Of a stretch of 51,699 nucleotides of DNA, positions 15,996 through 24,210 are shown in pieces; position 1 is the stretch's first letter; each line of letters opens with the position of its first letter. The position numbers and the translations under genes are program-made. The DNA comes from Subdoligranulum variabile (GTDB lineage Bacteria > Bacillota > Clostridia > Oscillospirales > Ruminococcaceae), in assembly GCA_004554775.1 (NCBI GenBank), contig SFKI01000012.1:1-51699 (forward strand), written 5' to 3'. The notes under the pieces are model-generated. The model saw only the letters and a program-made list of their open reading frames with translations, ran no database searches and was not told the DNA's origin.

Positions 15996-16021
15996 AACAC
16001 GGAAATGTGCCCGGTTACGCA

Positions 16022-16092
16022 GTAGGGGCGGATTCCATATTAGCCCGCATCATGGGTGAAATTGCACGGGCGGATATAGAATCCGCTCCTAC
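16022..16092. repeat. Dispersed palindromic repeat, GTAGGGGCGGATTCC family
   Basis: GTAGGGGCGGATTCCATAT at 16022 and its inverted counterpart ending AATCCGCTCCTAC at 16092 enclose about 35 bases. The right edge supplies the TAG stop codon of spoIVB on the minus strand. Relatives occur at 23956, 28669 and 50001. Confidence 0.75.
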
Positions 16093-17144
16093 GATGCAGC
16101 GCTATAATTCTCTGCCATTTTTACCATCGTATCGGCAAAAATGCCATACCCTTTGGCGGGTGTGCCCACTAACACATGGGTGACGGCCCCTACCAGTTTC
16201 CCGTTTTGCACGAGCGGCGAGCCGCTCATCCCCTGCACGATGCCGCCGGTGGCGTCCAGCAGGGCCGGGTCGGTGACGCGCAGCGTCAGGTCGCGATCCT
16301 GTCCGCCGCCCACCCGTTCAATGCGCACTGTGTAGTGCCGCACCGTGCGGCCGGAGAGGGTCGTCCAGAGCTCAGCGTCGCCGGGGTGGACTTCTTCAGG
16401 GCTGGCAACGGGCAGCATCGTTCCGGCGTTTTGCGCGGGGGCGGTGTAGCGGCCGTACAGGCCGGTGGTGTCGTTTCCGGTGACGGTGCCGACAATGTTA
16501 GGCAGAAATTCTCCGCGCAGCTCCCCGGCTGCCCCGGGGGACGCTTTGCGCACGCCGGTCACGGTGACGGGCACGATCTCGCCGGAAAGCAGCGTGAAAT
16601 CGGCCCCAGTATCCACATCGGAGATTGGGTGCCCCAGCCCCGCAAAGCTGCCCGCAACGGGGTCCACAAAGGTCAGCGTGCCGATGCCTGCGCTGGAGTC
16701 CCGCACCCACAGCCCGGCCTTGTACACCCCTGAAGCATCCGCCCAGGGGGTCAGCTGGGCCGTGTACTCATGCCCGCCGCGCCGGTAGAGAATCGGCACA
16801 GAGCTGCCCTGCCCCGTCTGCAAGGCGGCGCTTAGATCGTCGTTGCTGTGCACGGGGCGCCCGGCGGCCGAGATGATGAGGTCCCCAAGCCGCAGCCCGG
16901 CTTCCTTGGCAGGATTTTCACGCCCGGACGCTGAATAGCGGTCGGCAAAAGCGACGACGAGTGCGCCGTCCGAGAACATTTTTACGCCGAACGGCGTGCC
17001 GCATACCACCACACTGCGGGGGCCTGAGGCGGCAGTGGGTTCCGGCTTGGCAGCCTGATTCACATGGCACCAGAGCAAAATGCCTGCCAAAAGCAGTGCC
17101 GCGAGGGCCATGGCGTAAAAACGCGGCCGCTTGCAGGAGTTCAT
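16089..17144 (-). CDS. spoIVB: SpoIVB serine peptidase
   Basis: 351 residues. A transmembrane or signal helix (about 11-27), a PDZ domain (about 60-130, ENPAKEAGLRLGDLI) and an S55 peptidase domain with His172 in FAGLGHPISDVDTG and the nucleophile Ser in GIVQGMSGSPLVQNGK, followed by GAVTHVLV. The family is secreted from the forespore to trigger SpoIVFB and sigma-K activation. It normally sits directly upstream of spo0A, and here the replication segment separates them. The stop codon lies in a dispersed palindrome. It is shorter than the Bacillus protein (about 426 residues), mainly at the N-terminus. Confidence 0.92.
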   Translation of the reverse strand: MNSCKRPRFYAMALAALLLAGILLWCHVNQAAKPEPTAASGPRSVVVCGTPFGVKMFSDGALVVAFADRYSASGRENPAKEAGLRLGDLIISAAGRPVHSNDDLSAALQTGQGSSVPILYRRGGHEYTAQLTPWADASGVYKAGLWVRDSSAGIGTLTFVDPVAGSFAGLGHPISDVDTGADFTLLSGEIVPVTVTGVRKASPGAAGELRGEFLPNIVGTVTGNDTTGLYGRYTAPAQNAGTMLPVASPEEVHPGDAELWTTLSGRTVRHYTVRIERVGGGQDRDLTLRVTDPALLDATGGIVQGMSGSPLVQNGKLVGAVTHVLVGTPAKGYGIFADTMVKMAENYSAAS

Positions 17145-17216
17145 GGTTGACTCGCCCCCCTTCCCCGCTTAGTCTGTGCGGCGCGGGGGCGGTTTATTTA
17201 TACAAGTGGAGTGTCC

Positions 17217-17371
17217 ATGAAAAAACGGCTTTTTGCTCTGGCTGGCGCGTTGCTGCTGCTGGCCAGCGGCAACATCTCTGCCGAGACCGTGCAGGCCCCG
17301 CCGAGGAGCCCATCACCTACGGTAACGTAGCCATCCCGGAGATCCATAAAAAGCGGAAAAAGAAGAATTGA
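17217..17371 (+). pseudogene. Small secreted protein gene with probable frameshift
   Basis: ATG at 17217 starts a clear signal peptide, MKKRLFALAGALLLLASG then NISAETVQAP. The frame stops at TAG 17328-17330 after 37 codons. A -1 shift near 17300, in GGCCCCGCCGAGG, would continue as EEPITYGNVAIPEIHKKRKKKN to the TGA at 17371, giving a 51-residue secreted peptide with a basic end. The good continuation suggests a one-base change in a once intact gene, or a sequence error. The product is unknown. Confidence 0.45.
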
Positions 17372-17373
17372 AA

Positions 17374-17417
17374 GAAGAAAAAGCGCCTGTACGATGCAAA
17401 AGCATCGCACCAGCGCT
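17374..17417 (-). terminator. Terminator of tRNA-Leu
   Basis: On the minus strand AGCGCTGGTGCGATGC pairs with GCATCGTACAGGCGCT (two internal mismatches) around TTTT, followed by TTTTCTTCTTT. It begins 10 bases after the tRNA. Confidence 0.8.
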
Positions 17418-17426
17418 TTTCTTGTA

Positions 17427-17507
17427 TGCGGCTAACAGGACTTGAACCTGCACGTCGGGGACACTGGACCCTAAAACCAGCGCGTCTGCCAATTCCGCCA
17501 TAGCCGC
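17427..17507 (-). tRNA. tRNA-Leu (anticodon TAG)
   Basis: 81 bases without CCA. Acceptor arms GCGGCTA and TAGCCGC pair perfectly with discriminator A. The D-arm is GGCGGAATTGGCAGACGC, the anticodon region CTGGTTTTAGGGTCCAG reads TAG, a short class II variable arm follows (GTGTCCCCGAC), and the T-arm is GCAGGTTCAAGTCCTG. It reads CUN leucine codons. CCA is not encoded. One mismatch (T-T) closes the anticodon stem. Confidence 0.93.
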
Positions 17508-17554
17508 GTAACAACTATTAGTGTAGCAAGTTTGGCGGGGTTTGTCAATGGGCT

Positions 17555-18289
17555 TTAGCTGGCACTGTCGCTGGCCGCATCCGGGATGACGCCGTACTCG
17601 TCGGCGTTGACGGGGGCGGCGTAGACGGCGTAGCGCTGGGTGGTGTGGGTCAGGATGCCGAACGGGTAGCAGGTGTACAGGATGCAGCTGGGTTCGCTCG
17701 CGCCCCAGCGCACCTTGTCTATGTCGGTTTCCAAAATCACCTGCATATCGGTAATCTGGTAGGCAAAATCACCCCAGTCGGTGTCCAGGTGGATGATCGC
17801 GCCGATCTGGCAGGAGCTGAGGTCGGCAAAGTAGGTGCCGGTATGCGCACCGATGAAGACGGTGCCGTTCTCGCCGGGCAGCACGCAGTCGCTTTCGGCG
17901 CGGCAGCCTGCGCCGCGGCTGAATTCGGCTTCGTCGTCGCCAAGGTAAAGGCCGCAGTCTACATTGGTTCCCTCGACCCAGATGCGGCCGAGCTTATCGC
18001 CGTATTGGGCGGCTTCGTGGGCGGCGGTGGCCGCAGCGACCTGGTCAGCACGCTGCTGTTGGGCTTCTTCCTCAGCGCGGGCGGCTTCCTCGGCGGCCGC
18101 TTGGGCAGCGGCTTCACTCTCGGCTGCGGCCTGGGCCGCGCTCGCGGCAACGTCGCGTTCGGCCTGCTGGTGCGCACGTTGGGCATTGGCGGAAACGACC
18201 AGCAAAATAGCTGCTGCCACGCTTACAGCCAGTGCCAGGCCGCAGACCAGCAGGCGGCGCTTCAACCGTCTTTGTTGTGCTTTGCTCAT
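17555..18289 (-). CDS. Class D sortase
   Basis: 244 residues. A basic N-terminus and one membrane helix (about 12-34) are followed by an Ala/Glu/Gln-rich stalk, probably coiled coil (40-95), and the sortase barrel with His149 in FIGAHTGTYF, Cys207 in LYTCYPFG and Arg219 in TQRYAVYA. The TLXTC-type motif with the YPFG turn and the size fit class D. It would anchor LPXTG-like proteins to peptidoglycan. No substrate gene is visible nearby. The gene starts 13 bases after the fumarase beta stop and may be transcribed with that operon. Confidence 0.88.
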   Translation of the reverse strand: MSKAQQRRLKRRLLVCGLALAVSVAAAILLVVSANAQRAHQQAERDVAASAAQAAAESEAAAQAAAEEAARAEEEAQQQRADQVAAATAAHEAAQYGDKLGRIWVEGTNVDCGLYLGDDEAEFSRGAGCRAESDCVLPGENGTVFIGAHTGTYFADLSSCQIGAIIHLDTDWGDFAYQITDMQVILETDIDKVRWGASEPSCILYTCYPFGILTHTTQRYAVYAAPVNADEYGVIPDAASDSAS

Positions 18290-18302
18290 GGGTGCTCCCC
18301 TG

Positions 18303-18860
18303 TCAGGTCAGGCTGGCCAGGTAGGCGGCGGGGCCGCTCTGGTACAAATCGCCGCCGTGGGTATCCAGCAGAACCGTCAGCGGAAAGTCCTTGACCACCA
18401 GCCTGCGCACGGCTTCGCAGCCAAGGTCCGGCCAGGCGATGATCTCGCAGCTTTGCACGCTGCCTGCCATCAGGGCACCGGCCCCGCCGATGGCGGCGAG
18501 ATAGACGGCCCCGTTTTTGACGACGGACTGCTTGACGGCTTCGCTGCGCTTGCCTTTGCCGATCATGCAGGACAGCCCTAAATCCAGCAGGCGCGGGGTG
18601 TAGGCGTCCATGCGGCCGCTGGTGGTGGGCCCGGCGGCACCGATGGCACAGCCCGGGCGCTCCGGCGTGGGGCCGACATAGTAGACGGCAGCACCCTCGA
18701 TTGGGAACGGCAGAGGTTCGCCCTTGTCCAGCAGTTCCATCATGCGGGCGTGGGCGGCATCGCGGGCGGTGTACACCACACCGGAAAGCAGCACGGTATC
18801 CCCTGCTTTCAGCGGTGCCAGGTCAGATTTCTGCAGCGGCGTTTTCAGTACGTATTGCAT
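18303..18860 (-). CDS. Fumarate hydratase class I, beta subunit
   Basis: 185 residues. Corresponds to the C-terminal domain of iron-sulfur fumarases and tartrate dehydratases: LKAGDTVLLSGVVYTARDAAH, YVGPTPERPGCAIGAAGPTTSGRMD and MIGKGKRSEAV, then AIGGAGAL. The start MQYVLKTPL at 18860 follows the alpha stop by 13 bases. With the alpha subunit it interconverts fumarate and malate. L-tartrate dehydratase (TtdB) is the alternative reading, but the malic enzyme next door favours fumarase. Confidence 0.9.
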   Translation of the reverse strand: MQYVLKTPLQKSDLAPLKAGDTVLLSGVVYTARDAAHARMMELLDKGEPLPFPIEGAAVYYVGPTPERPGCAIGAAGPTTSGRMDAYTPRLLDLGLSCMIGKGKRSEAVKQSVVKNGAVYLAAIGGAGALMAGSVQSCEIIAWPDLGCEAVRRLVVKDFPLTVLLDTHGGDLYQSGPAAYLASLT

Positions 18861-18873
18861 CGGCTCGCCCCCC

Positions 18874-19722
18874 TTACAGTGTGCAGCTGGCGCGGCGGGT
18901 GACGTGGCAGCTGATGTTGACGGCCACCGGCAGGCAGGCCACATGGGTGGGCTTTTGCTCAATGGCAACGCCCAGGCAGGTGGTGGCCCCGCCAAAGCCC
19001 TGCGGGCCAAAGCCGGTGGCATTGATGGCGTCGAGCAGTTCTTTTTCCAGTGCGGCGTAGTACGGGTCGGGGTTGGGCACGTCCAGCGGGCGCAGCAGTG
19101 CATGCTTGGCCAGTGCGGCGCAATGGTCGAAGCTGCCGCCGATACCGATGCCCAGTACGATGGGCGGGCAGGGGTTGGCCCCGGCCTGCTGGACGGTGTC
19201 CAACACAAAATCTTTGACGCCCTGCACGCCGTCAGCGGGCTTGAGCATGACAAGGCGGCTCATATTCTCGCTGCCCGCGCCTTTGGGGGCCACGGTGATC
19301 TGGCAGCCGTCGCCGGGCACGAGATGCACGGTGAGGAACGCGGGAGTGTTGTCCCCCGTGTTGACGCGCTGTAACGGGTCGGCGGTGATGGACTTACGCA
19401 GGTAGGCTTTCTCGTAGCCGCGGCGCACGCCCTCGTTGACGGCTTCGGTCAGGTCGCCGTCAATATGCACGTCCTGCCCCAGCTCCACAAACACGCAGGC
19501 CATGCCGGTGTCCTGGCAGATGGGCAGGTCCTTTTCTTTCGCTGCGCAGAGGTTTTTTTGCAGCAGGCCAAGGGTCTCTTTCGCCAGCGGCCACGGCTCG
19601 GCGGCTTCGGCCTTGTCCAGCGCGGCTTTCACATCGGCAGGCAGCCGGGTGTTGGCCTCAATGCACAGGCGCTCGACCGCATCGGTGATAGCGGCGGCGG
19701 GCAGTTCACGAACAGCGCTCAT
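18874..19722 (-). CDS. Fumarate hydratase class I, alpha subunit
   Basis: 282 residues, the usual length for the split enzyme. The three cysteines that hold the [4Fe-4S] cluster are seen in LPICQDTGM, SFDHCAALAK and GGATTCLGVA, with the substrate-binding TGDNTPA and the GIGIGGSFD turn. The ATG overlaps the malic enzyme stop by ATGA, so the two are coupled: malic enzyme makes or uses malate and this enzyme links it to fumarate. Being oxygen labile, it fits a strict anaerobe. Confidence 0.92.
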   Translation of the reverse strand: MSAVRELPAAAITDAVERLCIEANTRLPADVKAALDKAEAAEPWPLAKETLGLLQKNLCAAKEKDLPICQDTGMACVFVELGQDVHIDGDLTEAVNEGVRRGYEKAYLRKSITADPLQRVNTGDNTPAFLTVHLVPGDGCQITVAPKGAGSENMSRLVMLKPADGVQGVKDFVLDTVQQAGANPCPPIVLGIGIGGSFDHCAALAKHALLRPLDVPNPDPYYAALEKELLDAINATGFGPQGFGGATTCLGVAIEQKPTHVACLPVAVNISCHVTRRASCTL

Positions 19723-20894
19723 ACGCGGGCCACGCCGCTTTCTCTTGCGGCTTGGGCCACGGCAGCTGCAACAGCGTCGGCCACGCGCGGGTCAAACGCC
19801 TTGGGCAGAATGTTTTCTTCGTTCAGCTCGTCGTCGGGAATGAGACCGGCAATGGCCTGGGCAGCGGCCATCTTCATAGCAGGGTTGATATCGCGCGCAC
19901 GGACGGACAGCGCGCCCTTGAAGATGCCGGGGAACGCCAGCACATTGTTGACCTGGTTCGGGAAGTCCGAACGGCCGGTGCCAATGACGCGGATGCCAGC
20001 GGCTTTGGCGAGGTCGGGCATGATCTCGGGCGTCGGGTTGGCCATGGCAAAGACGATGGCATCCGGAGCCATCGTGGCGGCCAACTCGGGAGTCAGGGCA
20101 CCTGCAATCGACGTACCAATGAACAAATCTGCGCCCTTGATGGCGTCGGCCAGGCCGCCGCTGAGTTTCTCGGGGTTGGTCTCCTCAGCCAGTTTGGCCT
20201 TGTGGCCCTCCAGCCCTGCAGGACGGCCCGGGACGAGGATGCCGTGCTCGTCGACGGCAATAATGTGCTTGGCGCCCGCTACTTGCAGCATGTGGATGAT
20301 GGCCGTACCGGCGGCACCGGGGCCGTTCTGCACAATTTTGATGTCCTCGATGCGCTTGCCAACGACTTTCAGGGCATTGAGCACACCGGCCAGAACGATG
20401 ATCGCGGTGCCGTGCTGGTCATCGTGGAACACGGGAATGTCGAGGTCGCGCTCGAGCTCGGCCTCGATCTCGAAGCACTCGGGGCTGCGGATATCCTCGA
20501 GGTTGATGCCGCCGAACGTCGGTGCGATGGCCTTGACGGCTGCAACGACTTCCTCTTTGGTTTTGGCGTTCAGGCAGATGGGGAACGCATCGACGCCGCC
20601 AAACTCCTTGAACAGCACGCACTTGCCTTCCATGACCGGCAGACCGGCCTCGGGGCCGATGTTGCCCAGGCCCAGCACGGCAGTGCCGTTGGTCACGACG
20701 GCCACGGTGCGGCCCTTCATCGTGTAGGTGTAAACGTCGTCAGGATTGGCCTTGATCTTACGGCAGGGCTCGGCCACGCCGGGGGTGTAGGCGGTGGACA
20801 GGGCGTCGCGGTCTTTGCAGGGGGCCAGGCTCTGCACGGCGATCTTGCCGGGATATTTGCTGTGGAGTTCCAGGGCGGCTTTATTGTAATCCAT
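19719..20894 (-). CDS. Malic enzyme (NAD-dependent malate dehydrogenase, decarboxylating)
   Basis: 391 residues, the short bacterial form without a phosphotransacetylase tail. Catalytic Tyr in LSTAYTPGVAEP, Lys in the PVMEGKCVLFKEF region, metal ligands in FHDDQHGTAII, and a nucleotide loop GPGAAGTA. The start at 20894 has GAGG 8 bases upstream and aligns with the family, while a frame to 21083 is not used. It converts malate to pyruvate and CO2 with reduction of NAD. It lies between the cation pump and fumarase in one leftward operon. Confidence 0.93.
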   Translation of the reverse strand: MDYNKAALELHSKYPGKIAVQSLAPCKDRDALSTAYTPGVAEPCRKIKANPDDVYTYTMKGRTVAVVTNGTAVLGLGNIGPEAGLPVMEGKCVLFKEFGGVDAFPICLNAKTKEEVVAAVKAIAPTFGGINLEDIRSPECFEIEAELERDLDIPVFHDDQHGTAIIVLAGVLNALKVVGKRIEDIKIVQNGPGAAGTAIIHMLQVAGAKHIIAVDEHGILVPGRPAGLEGHKAKLAEETNPEKLSGGLADAIKGADLFIGTSIAGALTPELAATMAPDAIVFAMANPTPEIMPDLAKAAGIRVIGTGRSDFPNQVNNVLAFPGIFKGALSVRARDINPAMKMAAAQAIAGLIPDDELNEENILPKAFDPRVADAVAAAVAQAARESGVARV

Positions 20895-20922
20895 GGTAGA
20901 TACCTCGTTCCTGTGTTGTTTT

Positions 20923-22125
20923 TTATTTTGTCTCATGTATCCCGGCAGAGTAGTCGGGTTCCAGCTTGATAATGCAGAAATGGTCGGGCCATTTTCGCTC
21001 GACAGCAGCGCGCAGGGCGGCGGCCAGCTTGGCACCACGACGCTGCTTTTCGGTGATGTATTCGGCGGGGACGGCGCAGTCAAAGATCACGTTGGTATGC
21101 GTCGGCCCGGGCACGATGCGCAAATCGTGAATGTTGGCGTGGGTGTCCAGGTTGGCGACCTCCTGCTGCAAAAAGGTGCGCAGCTCGGCCACATGGGCAT
21201 CGCCGGTGACGACGGGGTCAAAGTGGATGGTCGCTACCAGGTCGTCCTGGTTGAGCAGGTCGCGCTCGATGCGGTCAATGACATCGTGGCTGTGCATGAC
21301 GTCGGCGCTGGCGTCCATCTCCACATGGAAGCTGACCAGCCGGTTGCCGGGGCCGTAGTCGTGGACCATCAGATCATGCACGCCCAGCACGCCGGGGTAG
21401 CTCAGGGCTTTTTCCTCGATGTGTTTGACAAGGTCCGGGTCGGGCGCCGAACCCAGCAGCGGGTCGATCGTGTCTTTGACGAGCATCGCGCCACTGTAGA
21501 GAATAAACAGCGATACACCGATGCCCATGAGTCCATCGAGCCGGGCAAAGCCGGTCAGCTGGGTTAGTACGGCGGCGACCAGCACGACACTGGTGGTGAT
21601 GACATCGTTGCGGGCATCGGCGGCGGTGGCAAGCAGCGTGTCCGAGTCGATGCGCTGGCCGATTGTGCGGTTGAGGCGGCTCATCCAGAGCTTGACGAGG
21701 ATGGACGCCACGAGCACAGCGACCGTCAGCCAGCCGAAGCTGACCGGTGTGGGGGCCAGTATTTTGGCGAAGCTTTCCTTGAACAGCTCAACGCCAATGA
21801 CCAAAATCATCACCGAAACCGCCAGCCCGGCGAGATATTCATACCGCGCGTGGCCGTAGGGATGCTCGGAATCAGCCGGGCGAGAGCCGAGCTTGAAGCC
21901 GATCAGGCTGACGATGTTGGAGCTGGCGTCCGACAGGTTGTTTAAGCCGTCTGCCGTGATGGACACGCTGCCAAACAGCGTACCTACGGTGGCTTTACCC
22001 GCAAACAGCAGCAGGTTGCATACCACGCTGACCAGGCACGCCAGATTGCCGTAGGCCGTGCGCACCGTGCGGCTGGCCGTATTGTCCGCGTTCTTGATAA
22101 AGGTGCGGATCAGCAGTTGAATCAT
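20923..22125 (-). CDS. Cation diffusion facilitator family transporter
   Basis: 400 residues. Six membrane helices (about 28-220), with the first metal-site motif ADGLNNLSDASSN, the family signature HPYGHARYEYLAG, and the second metal-site motif AADARNDVITT, followed by a long cytoplasmic domain with several His/Asp (HDLMVHDYG, HSHDVIDRIE, HFDPVV). It exports Zn2+, Mn2+ or Fe2+ using proton exchange, and the sequence does not settle which. It is 28 bases upstream of the malic enzyme and probably in the same operon. Confidence 0.9.
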   Translation of the reverse strand: MIQLLIRTFIKNADNTASRTVRTAYGNLACLVSVVCNLLLFAGKATVGTLFGSVSITADGLNNLSDASSNIVSLIGFKLGSRPADSEHPYGHARYEYLAGLAVSVMILVIGVELFKESFAKILAPTPVSFGWLTVAVLVASILVKLWMSRLNRTIGQRIDSDTLLATAADARNDVITTSVVLVAAVLTQLTGFARLDGLMGIGVSLFILYSGAMLVKDTIDPLLGSAPDPDLVKHIEEKALSYPGVLGVHDLMVHDYGPGNRLVSFHVEMDASADVMHSHDVIDRIERDLLNQDDLVATIHFDPVVTGDAHVAELRTFLQQEVANLDTHANIHDLRIVPGPTHTNVIFDCAVPAEYITEKQRRGAKLAAALRAAVERKWPDHFCIIKLEPDYSAGIHETK

Positions 22126-22154
22126 GGGAAACTCACTTTCCGTATTTTACAAAA

Positions 22155-22180
22155 CGGCAGACCGTGGGTCTGCCGCTTTG
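22155..22180 (-). terminator. Terminator after purA
   Basis: Perfect 9-bp stem CGGCAGACC with GGTCTGCCG and loop of three bases, followed on the minus strand by TTTTGTAAA. It lies between purA and the cation pump gene. Confidence 0.7.
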
Positions 22181-22238
22181 TTGGTTGGTTCATTTTGAGA
22201 TACGGCGCCTTTTGAGAGGGAGCCTTTACTGGTTGTAC

Positions 22239-23531
22239 TTACTCTCTTACAATGCAGGCGTCGCGGTCGGGGCCGACGGAGATATACTTGATCTTGCAGC
22301 CGACCAGCTCTTCCAGACGGGTGACGTAGTTCTGGGCCTCAACGGGCAGATCCTCGAACTTGCGCACGCCGGTGATGTCGCAATGCCAGCCGGGGACTTT
22401 TTCAACAACAGGCTGGGCATCGTCCAGCGTCTTGCCCATCGGGAAACGGGTGGTGGTGCTGCCATCGGTCAGGCGGTACGCGGTGACGATGGGCACTTCC
22501 TCCATGTAGTCCAGCACGTCCAGCAGGGTCAGGGCCAGTGCATCGCAGCCCTGGCACTGCACGCCGTAGCGGCTGGCAACAGCGTCAAATGGGCCTACGC
22601 GGCGGGGACGACCAGTGGCAGCGCCGTACTCGTGGCCATGCTCACGCAGAACGTGCTTCTCTTCCTCGGTCATGGCCAGCTCGGTGGTGAAGGGACCCTC
22701 GCCGACACAGGAAGAATACGCCTTCATGATGCCGATGGAGAGGTTGAGCTTGTGGCCCGGGATGCCTGCGCCGATGGGGGCATAGGCAGACACGGTGTTG
22801 GAAGAAGAGGTGTAGGGGTAGATGCCGAAGTCGATATCACGCAGCGCACCCAACTGGGCCTCGAACATGATCTTCTTGCCGGCTTCGTCAGCCTCAGCCA
22901 GATACTGGCCGACATCGCAGATGTAGGGGGCAAACAGCTTGGAATATTTCTCGCACCAGGCCCACATTTCCTCAACGCTGACGGGCTGCTGGCCGTAGAT
23001 GGAAACCATGGTCAGGTTCTTGGACTCAACGATGGTCTCCAGGCGCTTCTTGACGCCAGCGTCCATGTGGACCAAATCACCCATGCGCAGGGTCTTTTTC
23101 ATGTATTTGTCGCCGTAGCTGTAGGCGATGCCGCGCTTAGTGGAGCCGAACTGTGCGCCGGTCTTGGACAGGCGCTCTTCCTCCAGGCCATCCTGTGCCA
23201 CGTGGAAAGGCATGGTGATGGTGGCGCGGTCAGAGATTTTCAGGTTCTTCGGGCTGATCTCGATGCCCTTCTCGGTCAGGGACGCGATCTCTTTCTCGAG
23301 ATGCTCAGGGTCGATGACCATGCCGCCGCCCATAACGCAGACGACGTCCGGACGCAGGATGCCGGAGGGGATCAGGTTCAGGATGAATTTGCCGCGCTCG
23401 TTCTTGACGGTGTGGCCAGCGTTGTCGCCGCCCTGATAGCGGGCAACAATGTCATAATCCTGGCTGAGCAGGTCGACCATGCGGCCCTTTCCTTCGTCGC
23501 CCCAGTTGATACCGGTGATTGCAGTAAGCAT
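22239..23531 (-). CDS. purA: Adenylosuccinate synthetase
   Basis: 430 residues, full length. The GTP loop is GDEGKGRMVD at 11-16, followed by YQGGDNAGHTV, the IMP-binding segment GTTKRGI-like QFGSTKRGIAYSYGDK, and GATGRPRRVGPFDAV. It joins IMP and aspartate using GTP in AMP synthesis. AGAGG lies 9 bases before the start. A -10-like TATAAT (minus strand, 23617-23612) and a GC-rich hairpin lie in the 80-base leader. The gene stands alone. Confidence 0.96.
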   Translation of the reverse strand: MLTAITGINWGDEGKGRMVDLLSQDYDIVARYQGGDNAGHTVKNERGKFILNLIPSGILRPDVVCVMGGGMVIDPEHLEKEIASLTEKGIEISPKNLKISDRATITMPFHVAQDGLEEERLSKTGAQFGSTKRGIAYSYGDKYMKKTLRMGDLVHMDAGVKKRLETIVESKNLTMVSIYGQQPVSVEEMWAWCEKYSKLFAPYICDVGQYLAEADEAGKKIMFEAQLGALRDIDFGIYPYTSSSNTVSAYAPIGAGIPGHKLNLSIGIMKAYSSCVGEGPFTTELAMTEEEKHVLREHGHEYGAATGRPRRVGPFDAVASRYGVQCQGCDALALTLLDVLDYMEEVPIVTAYRLTDGSTTTRFPMGKTLDDAQPVVEKVPGWHCDITGVRKFEDLPVEAQNYVTRLEELVGCKIKYISVGPDRDACIVRE

Positions 23532-23677
23532 ACGTTTTTACCTCTTTCGTAAAATTCGTAATAGGCATTTCAGCCTTCTCCGGAACATCCGGGATCCGCT
23601 GCCGTTCTTCTATTATAACATACTGTTTTGTGGATTTCCATAGGGATTTTTATGTTTTGACATGCAGAATGGAAGCG

Positions 23678-23914
23678 TCATTTTTTGTCATCGGCGGCTT
23701 CCTTGGCGGTGCGGGCGTACTCGGCGTAGGGGATCTTTGCGCCGTCAGCGGTCTGCACATACGTAGAATCCAGCTGCGCCTTGAACGAGGCGCGCATCTC
23801 GGCCAGGTATTCTTTGCGCAGGGCGTCGCGTTCGGCGGTCTCGCGCGCGGTCAGGCCGATGGTCTTTGCTTTTTTCGCCAGCGCATTGATGCGGGCAATT
23901 TTGGTTTTATCCAT
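23678..23914 (-). CDS. DUF896 (YnzC-like) small protein
   Basis: 78 residues: DKTKIARINALAKKAKTIGL then TARETAERDALRKEYLAEMR, the two-helix hairpin of the DUF896 family, with a C-terminal extension ending in acidic and basic residues. AAGGAG lies 5 bases before ATG 23914. A frame to 24058 crosses a dispersed repeat and is not used. The B. subtilis relative lies in the SOS-controlled yneA operon. No LexA-like site was noticed here. Confidence 0.88.
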   Translation of the reverse strand: MDKTKIARINALAKKAKTIGLTARETAERDALRKEYLAEMRASFKAQLDSTYVQTADGAKIPYAEYARTAKEAADDKK

Positions 23915-23955
23915 GGTTTCTCCTTTTATATTTATGTACGGGTCTTGTGGCTTAT

Positions 23956-23986
23956 CGTAGGGGCGGATATGGAATCTGCCCCTACG
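23956..23986. repeat. Dispersed palindrome (GGGCGGATATGGAAT family)
   Basis: CGTAGGGGC at one end and GCCCCTACG at the other enclose GGATATGGAATCT: an imperfect hairpin. It lies in the leader of the DUF896 gene. Confidence 0.8.
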
Positions 23987-24210
23987 GCAGCGCGAACTTA
24001 CTTGAAAATTCGTTTTTATTATACCACGCTTTTGCAATATTCGCACATTATCAGTCATATTTCTAACAGGACCCGCTGCGGCTGGCCTTAATGGGCTGAA
24101 CGCGGTTGCTTTTGCCCAGATTTCACACCTTTTTCATTGTTTGCGCTGTACTTTTGGCAAAATGCGTGTATAATAAAATGGTATGCAATTTTAAGAAACA
24201 GGAGAATCCC

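Noticed and set aside
17555..18289. LPXTG substrate for the class D sortase nearby
   Set aside because: I looked at the end of the adjacent secreted and lipoprotein genes and saw no LPXTG-like motif with hydrophobic and basic tail.
22164..23552. A 462-codon rightward open frame opposite purA
   Set aside because: It is antisense to a full-length adenylosuccinate synthetase. In GC-rich genes the opposite strand often stays open. There is no ribosome site or domain.
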